Below are positions 38,219-49,572 of a stretch of 64,000 nt of DNA, in pieces. A model generated the notes under the pieces. The model saw only the letters and a program-made list of their open reading frames with translations. It was not told the origin of the DNA and did not search any database. Within the stretch, counting starts at the first letter, position 1; the number at the start of each line of letters is the position of its first letter. The position numbers and the translations under genes are program-made. The stretch spans positions 211,321-275,320 of the forward strand of contig JAAGOF010000204.1 in NCBI GenBank assembly GCA_010645155.1. Direction: 5' to 3'. This DNA comes from Tigriopus japonicus (taxonomy: Eukaryota > Arthropoda > Copepoda > Harpacticoida > Harpacticidae).

Positions 38219-38974
38219 TCAGCTTCTTCTCCCCTCTTTGTCCCTCTCCAGAAATGAAATTAAGATCATTTTCAGATTTTTGTCACGTCTGTCAAAGTGC
38301 ATCTTGGTTTCTCGGTCTGGTGGAACAATTCGGGATCTGAGGGTGGTTGAGGTGAGATGAGGGTTTCTTGGAATCCCCCTCAGCCTAAGTGAATGGAGGA
38401 ACAACGAGGAATGAACATCATTGTCTGCCCTATTCTCGTCTTTACCGTGGTTTTTATGATAGAGGTTTGCGGTCTTTTTCCAGGATCTTTTTTGTACTTT
38501 GGATCCCTTGGTCGACTCACAAATCCGGTCTATGACACTTGGGGAAACATCGAACGAGGGTAAATAACACATAAAAAGAGTTTGGGTGAGATGATCAATG
38601 AGCAAAAGCAAAGGTTTGGCTCCAGAAAGTGCCCGAATTGTTGACCGGTAATGGATTACCTTTTGGCTAAATGTAATCGTGTAAGAACCTACAATGAGTA
38701 CAATAATACGAAAAGGGGTTGTAGGATAAAGTAAATTGCTTGCTAATTTCCCACTAATGACATAGAGAAGATGAAACGAGAAAAAGCATCCAAACAGACA
38801 CACACAGAGAACCATCAGAAACGAAGGGGTTCCCTGGAAACCACTTAACATTTGGTCGGTTCTTCTAGTCAGACGCTTGTCAAAGGAAGGAAGCTCCCAA
38901 AAGTTGGGGAGCGAAAATGGGGACAATGGTGAGTATTGGGGATGGGGTGAAAGGCCACCACGGGTGTCATACAA
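38219..38974 (-). CDS. Unrecognised 251-codon open frame, possible membrane protein
   Basis: This is the longest uninterrupted frame in the window apart from the Ras-association gene. From its ATG the product is proline-rich for about 50 residues. Three hydrophobic stretches follow: about 53-75 (core VLCVCLFGCFFSFHLLYVI), about 87-102 (RIIVLIVGSYTITF) and about 121-138. The C-terminal 100 residues are highly basic. That pattern could fit a small multi-pass membrane protein, but I recognise no family, and no promoter or neighbouring exon supports it. At about 40% GC a stop-free run this long is rare by chance. Single-exon gene, retained pseudogene and chance frame all remain possible. Confidence 0.2.
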   Translation of the reverse strand: MYDTRGGLSPHPQYSPLSPFSLPNFWELPSFDKRLTRRTDQMLSGFQGTPSFLMVLCVCLFGCFFSFHLLYVISGKLASNLLYPTTPFRIIVLIVGSYTITFSQKVIHYRSTIRALSGAKPLLLLIDHLTQTLFMCYLPSFDVSPSVIDRICESTKGSKVQKRSWKKTANLYHKNHGKDENRADNDVHSSLFLHSLRLRGIPRNPHLTSTTLRSRIVPPDRETKMHFDRRDKNLKMILISFLERDKEGRRS

Positions 38975-39844
38975 TATACAAAAGTATCACGATTGTTCTT
39001 AGATGCCCCCTGAAATATGAAGGTTTCGGTTTGAGGCTGTTGAACTTGGACAATCAATGCGAAATTATAACGATGCAATGGAGTTTAAACAAGGAAGGCT
39101 TCAGTTTGTTAAAAATTTTCATCGCAAATATTTTTATCACTTGTTCTACAATCAGTTATACTTTTCAAGAATGACCATAGAAAGAGTATCCATAACTGGA
39201 GATGCATTTTTATAAGAGTGCTATAGATTGCTTGTTTCTGGGAGAATAAAAACTGGCAAAAATGCATCACCTCTGCAAAAATAGGTTCGATTTTTTTGTT
39301 ACAGGACTCCCAGTAATGAATGTAGTATTTTGATGTCCAAGTTTTCTACCTCTATGTTGTCCAGGCTGGGAAAATTGAAGTCATTGCAACCAATTTGCGA
39401 TTGATTTTGCCGTTATTCTTGCACTGTTATGCAATCCAAAATACAGACATAGATTATTCCATTACAACTTAAGGTTAACGAAACTTGATGAATTAGTTAA
39501 TGACAACAAAAAATAACAAGGCTCTGGATAAATACTTCTCTCCGCAACAAATAACTGATTTTGCAATAAAGTTGCGACACAAAATACATTTGCAAATACA
39601 TGAAAACGGGAGATATTAAGTGCCCTAGCAATTAATCCTCAGTAAGACTCTCTAAATTGAAAAAAAGATGGTTCACACATGCTCCAAGGGACCTAAGCTA
39701 TATACTATTTTCTCTTCACTTTTTGCGTAGTTCATTGATGCTTGGCGTTTCTTTTGCATTTTTGGGTAGCAACTCATTCTAACTTGAAGTGTTTTGCTCT
39801 TTTGAATGACCAAAATGATTTGTTTGTCTCAGGAGTCACGGAAA

Positions 39845-40024
39845 CCAATTGAACTGAAGGATCATCTCTTTTGCACTCGTCTGGAAATGATCACTTTGGA
39901 TCTGATGAATGTTGGCGAACATATTGGCAAACAAGGGGCCCCTCATTTTCTCTTCTATCTCGTCTCTTCCTTCACAGGCAGAATTAGTGAAACATTAGAT
40001 TTAATATCAGGATTAGGACTCTTG
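39845..40024. repeat. Gap-flanking duplicate, left copy (180 bp)
   Basis: Repeated at 40152-40331 directly after the gap, with four substitutions (offsets 15, 36, 96 and 130). The arrangement is the same as at the first gap. A minus-strand frame within it (local peptide GPLFANMFANIHQIQSDHF) has its first three differences at third codon positions. That weakly hints at coding sequence but does not prove it. Confidence 0.85.
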
Positions 40025-40151
40025 NNNNNNNNNNNNNNNNNNNNNNNNNNNNNNNNNNNNNNNNNNNNNNNNNNNNNNNNNNNNNNNNNNNNNNNNNNNN
40101 NNNNNNNNNNNNNNNNNNNNNNNNNNNNNNNNNNNNNNNNNNNNNNNNNNN
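40025..40151. other. Assembly gap (127 N)
   Basis: A run of N bounded on both sides by copies of the same 180-bp sequence. Probably a scaffolding artefact at a heterozygous site. Confidence 0.95.
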
Positions 40152-40331
40152 CCAATTGAACTGAAGCATCATCTCTTTTGCACTCGTTTGGAAATGATCA
40201 CTTTGGATCTGATGAATGTTGGCGAACATATTGGCAAACAAGGGGCCTCTCATTTTCTCTTCTATCTCGTCTCTTCCTTCATAGGCAGAATTAGTGAAAC
40301 ATTAGATTTAATATCAGGATTAGGACTCTTG
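40152..40331. repeat. Gap-flanking duplicate, right copy (180 bp)
   Basis: Second copy of 39845-40024 with four single-base differences and no indels. The tandem arrangement around the N run points to unmerged alleles. Confidence 0.85.
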
Positions 40332-43300
40332 GTATGTGCCATGATTTCAAATGATGGGTTGAAAAACACAAGTTACGGGAAAATTATCTTGGGACCCTGG
40401 CCAAGGTGCAAAAAAGAGCATTAGAGCACTGCCACGTTGGTCAAGGCCGTTACCTTTAAGATCACATGAAATCTGGCTTAATCCATGAACGAAAGTCAAA
40501 GACTGAAATGTGTCCACAGAACTGTTGATCAGATTTGAAAAGAAGACAGACAAGGGCAACAAGCACCACTTTTGGCTGGAGCTGAAGCAGCATGGGATGA
40601 TATCCAAGAGGATGAAAAAGTGTGTGGTAGTTGTGACTTTGATATCAAGATTTTCAGGGCGGTGGTTTGGCCCAAATGACGACATAGCAAGTAATATTTC
40701 ATTATGTTAAAGTATGTTGTATGCGGAACAACTTCTAAATGCAATGCTTTCCTATTGACCTTGTTGGTAAAGAGTTATTTCACAACACTCATGTTTCACT
40801 AATTCTGCCTAACCCTGTACAATACAGTACAATTCATTCGTTACGGATTAATGCCGATGATCTGTCTGGCGACTGTCCACGTTAGGCAAAATCATCAAAA
40901 TAGAATAGAATAAGATAAAATGAAGAAAACGAGTAGCCGAATAATATCTTTGATCCGCAAGGTCGTTAGTCTTGGTTGGTCTAGATATGCCTTAACCTGT
41001 GGGCTGGCCTGGGATCGTTTAGAGATGCGCGTCCAAAGCCACTTTGAATGATTCCATTGGGTCCCAGGTTTTATCAAACCGACGTCTGAGTCACTTAGGT
41101 AATAGAGGTACGTATGTAGGAATGGCTCTCGCCACTGGGTACTACCCTCCCGAATCTTTTCTGTTGTCATCTTTTTTAATAATGTCAATAATATTAGAAT
41201 AAAACTTATAATAGCTTTAAGGGGAAGCAATATTTTTTGTTGTTTTTTTTCGTGAACATTGAATCCATTTACGATGTTCTTTATGTTCCACCTGATAGAT
41301 ATAATTCATAGATACGGTAGATTGACGTCATCTTCCGAAGATAATCAGAAACGCGCTCTTTATTGGGAGATTTGTCACTTTGAACCCGCAAACTGCCAAT
41401 GAATAGTTACATTCTTTAATCAAATATTAACGACCAAAACGAATAAAAAGCCTTCATTGGTTTTCGATTTACCTTGTTCGGTCACGGTGTTACGGGTGTC
41501 CGAGTTCAAAAAGAAAACAATAGCAAGCTCTGATTGGGCAGGAAACAATAAGAGTCATGTGAATATCATTTCTTAACGAGAATATGAGCTTTTCTCTGGT
41601 TTCTCGTTGGTCAGAATCCTGTAAAAACCATAAACTTCACAGAGGCGACATGCTTGGTCAACCTTTCCTGTCGTTTTGCTAACCTCTCATGAAATCGCAA
41701 CATCTTCAAGTGGGTAAAACTCTTTCTCCTAAAGCTCTAGTTACTCTTTTTAGAAAACTGACTGGCTACGACCAAAGGAAAAGAATGAAGTGCTTATGGA
41801 TATTTTTTGGGAAAATTTAAATAACCAGAAATAAATTTCATAGGTTTTGCAAGCCTAAAAAATAACCAATCGGTGGTTTTTGTCAAATTGGCATTTTTGA
41901 AAATCACGAAAAAGATTACCCAAAGGATTAAGACTTCAGTTTTATTCAATGGTATACCTGTACTGTTTTTGACACGCCCAAGGGAATAAACTTCGAACAT
42001 TTGAGGATTAGCCAGGCAGGCAACCTTTGGCACCTATCATTGAAAATTGTCCGCCCAAATACAATGTATCTCGTCTCTATAAAAATCTGTGGAAATGACG
42101 GGAAAAAGAGGAAGTTGCGTCAAACTTCATTCTCAGTAACTCACTAAATACAGTATATTTTTATTGTTATTGCATTCAGTTTTTGGGCCAGGTTATTTGT
42201 CATTGAGAGTGGGTGAGCGAAAAGGAACTAAATGTTTCAGCAACCGGAGTGCTTCATGAAGGAGAGTGAAGTTTTTGTCAATATCGAGTTTCATTGAATT
42301 TTCCACCTCTTTTTCAAATCCAAGACTTAAACTGAACCTAGGCCAATAATGATTTCCGGAAAAAAAACTCCAGCCTTTTTTTTGCTTTCCGTTGAACACA
42401 ATGCATCCATCCATGAGCAAGGAATAAACGAAAATTAAATTTTAGATCAAAACAAGCTCAAACAAGGATACCTCAAATTGAGCCTCCAACTTTTATTAAA
42501 TTATGTCTTGAAACTTCAACCGAGTTTCAGCTGTTTATTTGATAATTGCTTGTTGTATTTTATATTTGTTGTTTCACTTAAATTGTACTTTTAGAGCATC
42601 TAAACGGGTTTATTAATTTGGAAAGTATGACTGAGCAAGAAAAGCTTTGTTGTTGGTGTACCACAGTGTGTGAGAGAAAATGAAGTTGGACCCATTTCGA
42701 CCCTTCTTTTCCTTAGCAAAGACCAAGTATATATGACAAGAACGAGATAACGAAGAAGACAATTTCCATATTTTGGACGTTCCACTACGCACAGTCCATA
42801 AACGTTCCAAATAAACCCTTAGAAATTGCTGGTTTTCCTCCTCCACATCTTCTCATCGTGGTCGTCTGTAGCCTTACCAAGACCAGCCTTTCGTTGCTCG
42901 AGGGCAACAAAAATGTCCATTCAATTAAGCTAGTTCCAGTGACCAAAGTTTTTGTTCCACCCCTAAAAAGTCTAGCTTTTTTTCTGCCTTTACCAGGGAG
43001 GGGGTTGGGAGGATAGGATATTGTCACCCCTTTGTTGGAATCAGGGCAGAAATCCCCTTCTCTCTTGTGATCGCAAGATGGTTGAGCTGGTTTGTACCTT
43101 GAGCATGCCCAAAGCTATACAACTAACTTTGGGTACAGAAGGGGGGAGGAGGGATTTCCGTTCTTGAATGACTTGGAAATGTTGACCAGTCGAGTAAATA
43201 GCGAGATTGATTAAGAGCTCTCGTCTTGGAAGCGAGCTGCTTTTTTCTGCTCGAATAATCTCATGGGGATTTATTCCGGTGGTCAAGTTGGAATGGCATC

Positions 43301-44500
43301 ATGATGTGCAGAAAGAAAGGATTCCTTCCTAACGAAAGCCGAAAAAGGGGACGCTAAAATCATCCAGATTTGATAAAAGGAGACAGAAGGGGAATGAGAG
43401 CGGTACAAAAAACGTGGCGGAAGACAATGTTTTCTTCTTCTTTGGGGCTCGAACGTTTGATTGGCTTTTTTCGATCGTTACAGAATGGAGGTCAGTCGTA
43501 GAATGAAGTATCAAATAGAGCTTCTTGCTGTTCCACACTTGGGAACTTCTCTTAACTATTAGGCCCCTTCAGAATCCCTCGTAGACGTTCGGGAATCCTG
43601 GAAAGCGATATCTTCCATTTCCAAGTCTCTCATTCTTGCTGTCGATCCAAATCCTCTTAAAGGTCCGAGGCTCCAAGAATACCCAGCCAAGTCCAAAGGT
43701 CTTCCAAGGAGATGCCAAGGCTGCAATTTTTTTTTTGAAATTTCTCTCGTTCTCCATTCATCTTGATATTTGAAATTGAGTCCGGCAGATGGTCGGATGG
43801 TCAAGGAAACGATCTAGTCGACAGAACCCACATCGAGAGTTCTATCTGTCGGCTGACGAGGCCAAAGTGCGGTATTCGACTCTGCTCTACGGTATATATA
43901 CACTGTTCTCCGCTACGTAAGTGGCCAATGGTCCGTTTGATTGGAAATAGTCGACTTAATACACGATAGTGGCACTTACAAAGGCATCGCTCGTGCGATG
44001 GAATGGCCTTTTAGGCGCCTTTTGGAACACTCCAACCATTGAACCAATGACTCGATGAAGGACACGTTCTAGTCCAGACATCCAGGATGTTTCTGATTTT
44101 CAATGAAACTTCGATGCTTGTAAAAGCCTTCTTTAAAAGAGTGGTAAAAGGCTACCATATTGGACATCTTGTAAAGTTCACTATAGAATATGGCTCCTTT
44201 TTCTTACGACACTCATTTTTTGCGGTCTCTGTTTCACAAGTATTGGGGTTTTGCTGGGGGCAAGAATTAAAAAAACATGCTAAAAACATGAACTTTCATG
44301 GCAAGCAATTCGATTTTTTGAAGAGCAACTACGCCGTTTTGGAAAAAGGATTTCGTTATTTCATAATAAATGATCATTTATTGTCAAGTAAAATAATTGA
44401 TCTTCTGCAATTCCAAATTTCGTTTGAAAATTAGTATGCAGGCAATTGGAATACGTTCATCATTCAATAATTTCTGCTTTCTAACTTGTGCTCAAAGGAT
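40332..44500. other. Spacer, no gene recognised
   Basis: Open frames are short. The pair of overlapping minus-strand frames at 43559-43804 and 43569-43757 reflects a locally GC-richer patch, and neither product resembles a known domain. A TATATATA stretch lies near 43891 with no associated gene model. Confidence 0.4.
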
Positions 44501-44508
44501 GTGATTAG
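44501..44508. repeat. Target-site duplication of the hAT-like element, left
   Basis: GTGATTAG, identical to 46302-46309 at the other end. An exact 8-bp duplication is the signature of hAT superfamily insertion. Confidence 0.85.
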
Positions 44509-46301
44509 TAGGGTGGCAGATTTCAGGCCAATAGGGCTTCATGCCCAAAACCATGTTCATTTGCTTTTGGCTTGCTTTTGAAGGTTATTTGCCAGTTTTC
44601 CTTTTTTGCCGCTCTTAGACAAAAAAATACCAAAATTGTTTTTTTGCATCAATAATAAACAGAATTCAGTTTTTGTGCGATTGAATAAAAAGCACTTTAG
44701 CAAATTTTGTGTTATTGCAAAAGTAGTTTTTAGTGTCTCTTTTAGCAATATCTGGTTTTGTCTCACTTTCTATCTAATGAACTGAATATATTATCAACCA
44801 GGTGTAAGCAGAGGTATCAAAATTTAAAACATAGATCGTTTTCAAGGCCCAAGAACAAATTAATGTACAGTCGAATCTCATTTCAAGAAACTTTTCTGTC
44901 AGCGGCAAAATGTTGCTTATATCGAGATTTTTCTTATATCGAAACTCAAGAAAATTGGCTCAAGAAACGATAAAAATACAAGGAAAGTACCAGAGGAGTT
45001 TACCTCACCTTTACATAACCTTATAAGCTTACTTTTATTTCCACAAAATCCGACAATGACCCAAAAATTTAGCTTTTAAAAAATGGTTATTCAAACACAC
45101 AAATTTACATTACAAGTGCATGCATTTATATCTCTATTATAAAGCTTTAGAACTTGTTTCAGTCTCAATTTGAGAGAAAAAATAAAAGAAGAAATATAAT
45201 TTTGTCATCACGATTGGTAAATTATTTAAATTATACAGGGACAAACAACTTTTTTTAAAAAATGAGCCTTTCACGCTTTCATACTGACGAAGTTTTTTCC
45301 TATTTTTTGGAATATCTCAACTGCAAATCTTCTATCCTCAATTTGGCCTTAAATTACTTCAAATTTGAGAGACTTTCTTGGGTTCACATGACACTTCCTT
45401 GGATTGCTTATTTTCCACTAGGTTTTGCTTTGGCAGACACACAATTTTTTTCACTCTCAAACATTGCAAATTTGTTGGCAAAATGAGCTGATATTATTTC
45501 TTTAAATTGTCGACAAATTATTTTTTTAAACTTAATTGTTGAGTGGCATGTTGGACAATTTTTAGCGTTTTAGGGTTCAAAATCCAACTTTTCGTTCTTT
45601 TGACTGAAACTTGAAAAGGCAAGGTTTTTTTTCAAAAGAGGCGCAAGGCGCGAAAGCCCAAAAAAGTGCGCAAAAGGCACCCTAAAAAAGGGTAAAAGGC
45701 GCAAGCTATGGAAGCACTGCATCGATCCTTTTAGAAATGCTTCGTTTTGTTTTGTGCTGTGACCAATTTAAGCAAGAGAATTAGGCCAAAACTTTGAGAA
45801 TGTTTCCTATATTGAGATTGAGGGAAAAATGTCAAATTTCTTATATCGAGAATTCTTCTATAGTAAAATTTTGGTCATCACGGAAAAGTTTCTTATATCG
45901 CGAAAATTTCTTAAGCTGAGATTTCTTTTATCGAGATTCGACTGTACGCTTAAATGGGAACATTTTGAAATCGCGAAATGGGCTGAGCGAATCAGCACAG
46001 CCAACGGCCCTGTTTTACCACTAATGATTTGGTTTGAAACTTATCTCACTTGAGCAACCTTTATGCAGGTCTTATTGCATTTCATTTTTTGATAATGACT
46101 AATGAGATATTAGGCTCATTTTGGGGAATTTCAATTTTTTCTTTATTTAGTGGCCAGTTTTGTGTTTTGTTTGCCAATTTTTGCTTTTTTGCCATATTTT
46201 GTTTGTTTGACATTTTATTTGCCATTTTGGACATGTTTATTTGCCAACTATTGGGGGCCTAGAAGGTATGATTTACTTGCCATGCCAGTGTCTGCACCCT
46301 A
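44509..46301. mobile_element. Non-autonomous hAT-like element, interrupted
   Basis: The left end is TAGGGTGGCAGA and the reverse complement of the right end is TAGGGTGCAGAC, giving short imperfect terminal repeats. Perfect 8-bp duplications (GTGATTAG) flank the element. Subterminal regions are rich in TTTGCC/GGCAAA words, as hAT elements often carry short subterminal binding repeats. Without the nested insertion (44868-45944) the element would be about 714 bp, too short for a transposase, and no transposase motif is seen. It is probably mobilised in trans, if at all. Confidence 0.85.
44868..45944. mobile_element. Pogo/Tigger-like element nested in the hAT-like element
   Basis: The terminal inverted repeats are CAGTCGAATCTC at the left and the exact reverse complement GAGATTCGACTG at the right, each flanked by TA (44866-44867, 45945-45946). 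TA target duplication and a CAGT start are typical of the Tc1/mariner-pogo group. Subterminal copies of TTCTTATATCGAGA-like words lie in both arms. The 1,077 bp contain no DDE transposase motifs, and the longest frame (45262-45486, 74 codons) is unrecognised. It is a non-autonomous derivative that inserted after the surrounding hAT-like element was in place. Confidence 0.85.
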
Positions 46302-46309
46302 GTGATTAG
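46302..46309. repeat. Target-site duplication of the hAT-like element, right
   Basis: GTGATTAG, identical to the left copy at 44501-44508. It fixes the right boundary of the element at 46301. Confidence 0.85.
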
Positions 46310-46323
46310 TTATTACAGGAATA

Positions 46324-46472
46324 CAGTCAACTCTCCATTAAGTGAGTATCCTTTACATTTTTAAAAAGTGAACATTGTAGCTGAATCAGTTTGTTACTGC
46401 TATACATCTTGTCTCTCTATTTAGTAAACACAAGAGCTTTGCAAATCGTGCTCACTTAATGGAGAGTGTCTG
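46324..46472. mobile_element. 149-bp pogo-like MITE
   Basis: The left end CAGTCAACTCTCCATTAAGT and the reverse complement of the right end CAGACACTCTCCATTAAGTG match over about 24 bp with few differences. TA flanks both ends (46322-46323 and 46473-46474). The CAGT-type start and TA duplication place it in the Tc1/mariner-pogo group. It has no coding capacity and lies 14 bp to the right of the hAT target duplication. Confidence 0.85.
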
Positions 46473-47964
46473 TATATACTACATAAAGACGCACTACGCC
46501 GAAAAGAGGATGTACTTTTAGTGAATGACAAACGAAATCATGGTCAAAGTTAGAAGGACTCGACAATCTCGATTCTCTGCAAGTATTTTGGTACGTGCCA
46601 AATTGTTTCACAAAGCAATCAAATCAATTGAAACGAATGGTTCCTTATTGTGTGGCACTCCTCCCATCTCACGTTTTGTGGATCTTTGGGCTCCTTTCTT
46701 ATTGAAGGGAATCTTGTCATTTAAAATTCCAATTTCTTGATGAGAAAGTTTTTGCCTCAAAGCTATTAAACCCTCCTCCTTTGCCTTGTCAAACACAGTT
46801 CATCTCATGAATAATCATAAAGTTTTCTTCGTTGTTCCAGTCTCTGTTTAATAAAAAGACATTAACAAGACCAGCACAAAGGCACTTTTCTGAAATGCGT
46901 TCCATTGAATTTGGAGGGATAAAGGAACTTCCCGTATTGAAAGGGGAAACGATTATTTCTCTGACAAAGATTCTCCTCCCAAACGATGACTTGCTCCTGA
47001 GGATTTGAAATCCGCCTTTGGAACAGTTTCCTTGTCCCCTGCTTCGACGTCGAATAACCAGAGTCCATGTACTACAGTTAGGTCCTATTTCTTGGGGCTT
47101 TTTACTATCAAAACATCAAGATAGTAGCTCTTTCATTTCCGGCTGTGTTCCTCCGATTATTCTGCTCTCAAAAGTGAGAGCAAAGCGGATGTGCGCATGT
47201 AACTTTAAGAATTGAGAATAGTCATATAAACATGAAAACCATGCACACATGTTTTTAACATTGAAGGATATACTATCTGAGTTCGAAGTCAATGCATGAA
47301 AAGCATTGTCATTGTGACGTTTTTTTCATGAATCTTTTCCACGAATAGCTAACAAATAATTGCAATTTAAGATAGTAAATTCAGGTTGAAATTTGCTTGG
47401 CAAAGATGAAACAAAAATGCGAGTGGTAATCTGAGCTTGATTTTGTCAGTTCTTCTTCACTGGCATGTTATATGAGTTTGAAATGCATGCGAAAGAAGCC
47501 TAATCAACACAATACAGGACAAGATATGTTTGAGTACTTTTTGTTTAGTCACCAAATCAGAAACGGAGAAGAATCGAATCCCTACTCAAAGTTGATCAAA
47601 GACAAAGAACTACACAACGTATTGAAATTCGTAGATCTGCAATTTCGATTCCATTAATGTGTAGAAAATGAAGAAATGAATTGTCATTGTTAATACTATT
47701 AAATTGTTAATACTGGTACTTGCCAATTGTTTTGCCTCATAAATAGCTGTATCGTACAATTCTATCCCCAGATTTTTTAGGCGCCCTTAACTTTAACCGG
47801 CTCTTTTATTTATTGATTTATAATTATTGAATTAACATAATTTGAATCCTTTCAATTCATAAATGGCAAGTGGTTTTCATAAATAAGAGTTACAAAAGTG
47901 TAGCAACGGTCAGGAACCAAATAATTTGTCAGGATCGGAAGGCTGGTGATACTTGATAGAAATT
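46473..47964. other. Spacer, no gene recognised
   Basis: Short open frames only. Nothing resembling a conserved protein, RNA or repeat was seen. Confidence 0.4.
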
Positions 47965-48310
47965 TTCATTTCCAATGAGAACTAATCTATCAAGTTATTC
48001 TGCATATCGAGACTTAGTTTGTGTTGAGTAGACTATGTCTTTCAATTTTCAACTCAATAGAACATGGGAGTCAAAAGTTATGATCCTCTCAAATCTCAAT
48101 GCAAATGCTACTGAGAATTGACGATCTAGTAGTTGTTTTAACATAAAAAGGGTGAGCTCATTCATTCTATGTTCTCTTTTGATATGTCATTTTCTAACGG
48201 TATAACTTGAGCACAAAATTCAAAAACTTAGATTGTTTGATGCAATTAAGGTCTCATTTACAAAAGAAAGCCATGAATTTATCATTTCCAGGAAGTTTCT
48301 TGGAATTGAA
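47965..48310. mobile_element. Diverged copy of the 28.75-kb foldback element
   Basis: Segments such as TTTCAATTTTCAACTCAATA, GGAGTCAAAAGTT, TGCAAATGCTACTGAGAAT, AAAGGGTGAGCTCATTCATT and TATAACTT occur in the same order and spacing as in 28750-29236. The central hairpin is degraded. Boundaries are approximate. It is non-coding and appears older than the 28.75-kb copy. Confidence 0.6.
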
Positions 48311-49572
48311 TTCTCCATACATTCTCCGCTTCATATTCTTAGTGGCCGATAAATGTTTACAAGCAAGGAGAAAACATGAAAATGCGTGTCCCATTGGCAT
48401 TTAGATCTAACTACTATCAGTTCTATTTTTGATAGCTTACTTATTAAGCAACGAAATTAAAGATAAGACATTGGAATTGTTCGTAAATCCAATGAATGAC
48501 GGTCAAATCTGCTCTCCTCATAAAGAACCAGTTCTGGTTACTTTTGATCGTCTTTTTATCTGACTCAATGTGATCTCGCTAATGGTTGCATTTCTCATTT
48601 CCCCATATCCTTATTGTAGCTTCTGGAAATTAGCTCATCTACATAAACGCTTGTATTTGTTGTCCCTAAGGCATTCCCTCAATTTGCCTAGAATTGTGGT
48701 GGTCTCGAAACTGGAAGCAAGCCAAAGCCCAAAGCGAGATGAGCTGTTGACTTGCAGAGACGCTCTTCACCCCCAAAGATTTGAGTGATGGCCTCAACCG
48801 AGGCCACCTTGAGGTCTCTTTGAGAAAGGAGGGACATGGCAAGGATTTGTGAGATGGGCCTCTTTTTGGTATCACGGATGATTGAGATCGATGAGAGAAC
48901 TCAATAAGGATTGCTTTGCTATTTTTGAATCCATATACTCACTTAAAATGAAAGGCCTTTTCAGATTATTGAAGTGAACGCTTTGAGACGAACAGCAATG
49001 TAAGGTTGAGTGACAAAATCAAGTGAAGTTTCGTTTTGTTCTAATAAACTGAATTTTGAACTTTTTATGAAATGCCAAGTTTTACACTTGAACTTGACTG
49101 ACACGATAAGAATCTTTAAAAAGGTAATAATAAACGCAGTGTTATTGGAGAATATTTATATATGATACTTTATTGGGCCAATTATGATTCAGTCTAATCC
49201 TGATTCTCACCGATTCAGATCTGAGCTGGATCCAAAATTTTGATTTTGTCGAACGGAACTGATCCTACTACGAATATCCATACAATCATTGAATTGACTC
49301 CGATGCGGAACTGAAAAATCCCGTCCCTAAGTTCTATTGTACAAAATGAATATAATATGTGCACCAGAAAACAACAAATTAATGCAAATATTTTTTTTTC
49401 TATTTGCTTTAGATTTTATTACCAACCAAGGTTTGCAGTTTCTTACTCGAGCAAACCGAGCATGTTAAATCTATAACAGTAGATTAAAAGTAGCAATGCC
49501 AAGGTTAGATAAAGGTCAATGCTAGAAGAAAAAAAAGGTCTCGTTGAAAACAATGTTTGGAGAACTGAAATA
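48311..49572. other. Spacer, no gene recognised
   Basis: Only short frames without motifs. No repeat or RNA gene recognised. Confidence 0.4.

Noticed and set aside
43885..43920. TATATATA followed by a GTAAGTGG donor-like site
   Set aside because: The donor would fall before or at the expected start site, so TATA and donor cannot form a sensible first exon.
45262..45486. 74-codon frame inside the nested pogo-like element as a transposase remnant
   Set aside because: No DDE/D or helix-turn-helix features are visible and it is far too short.
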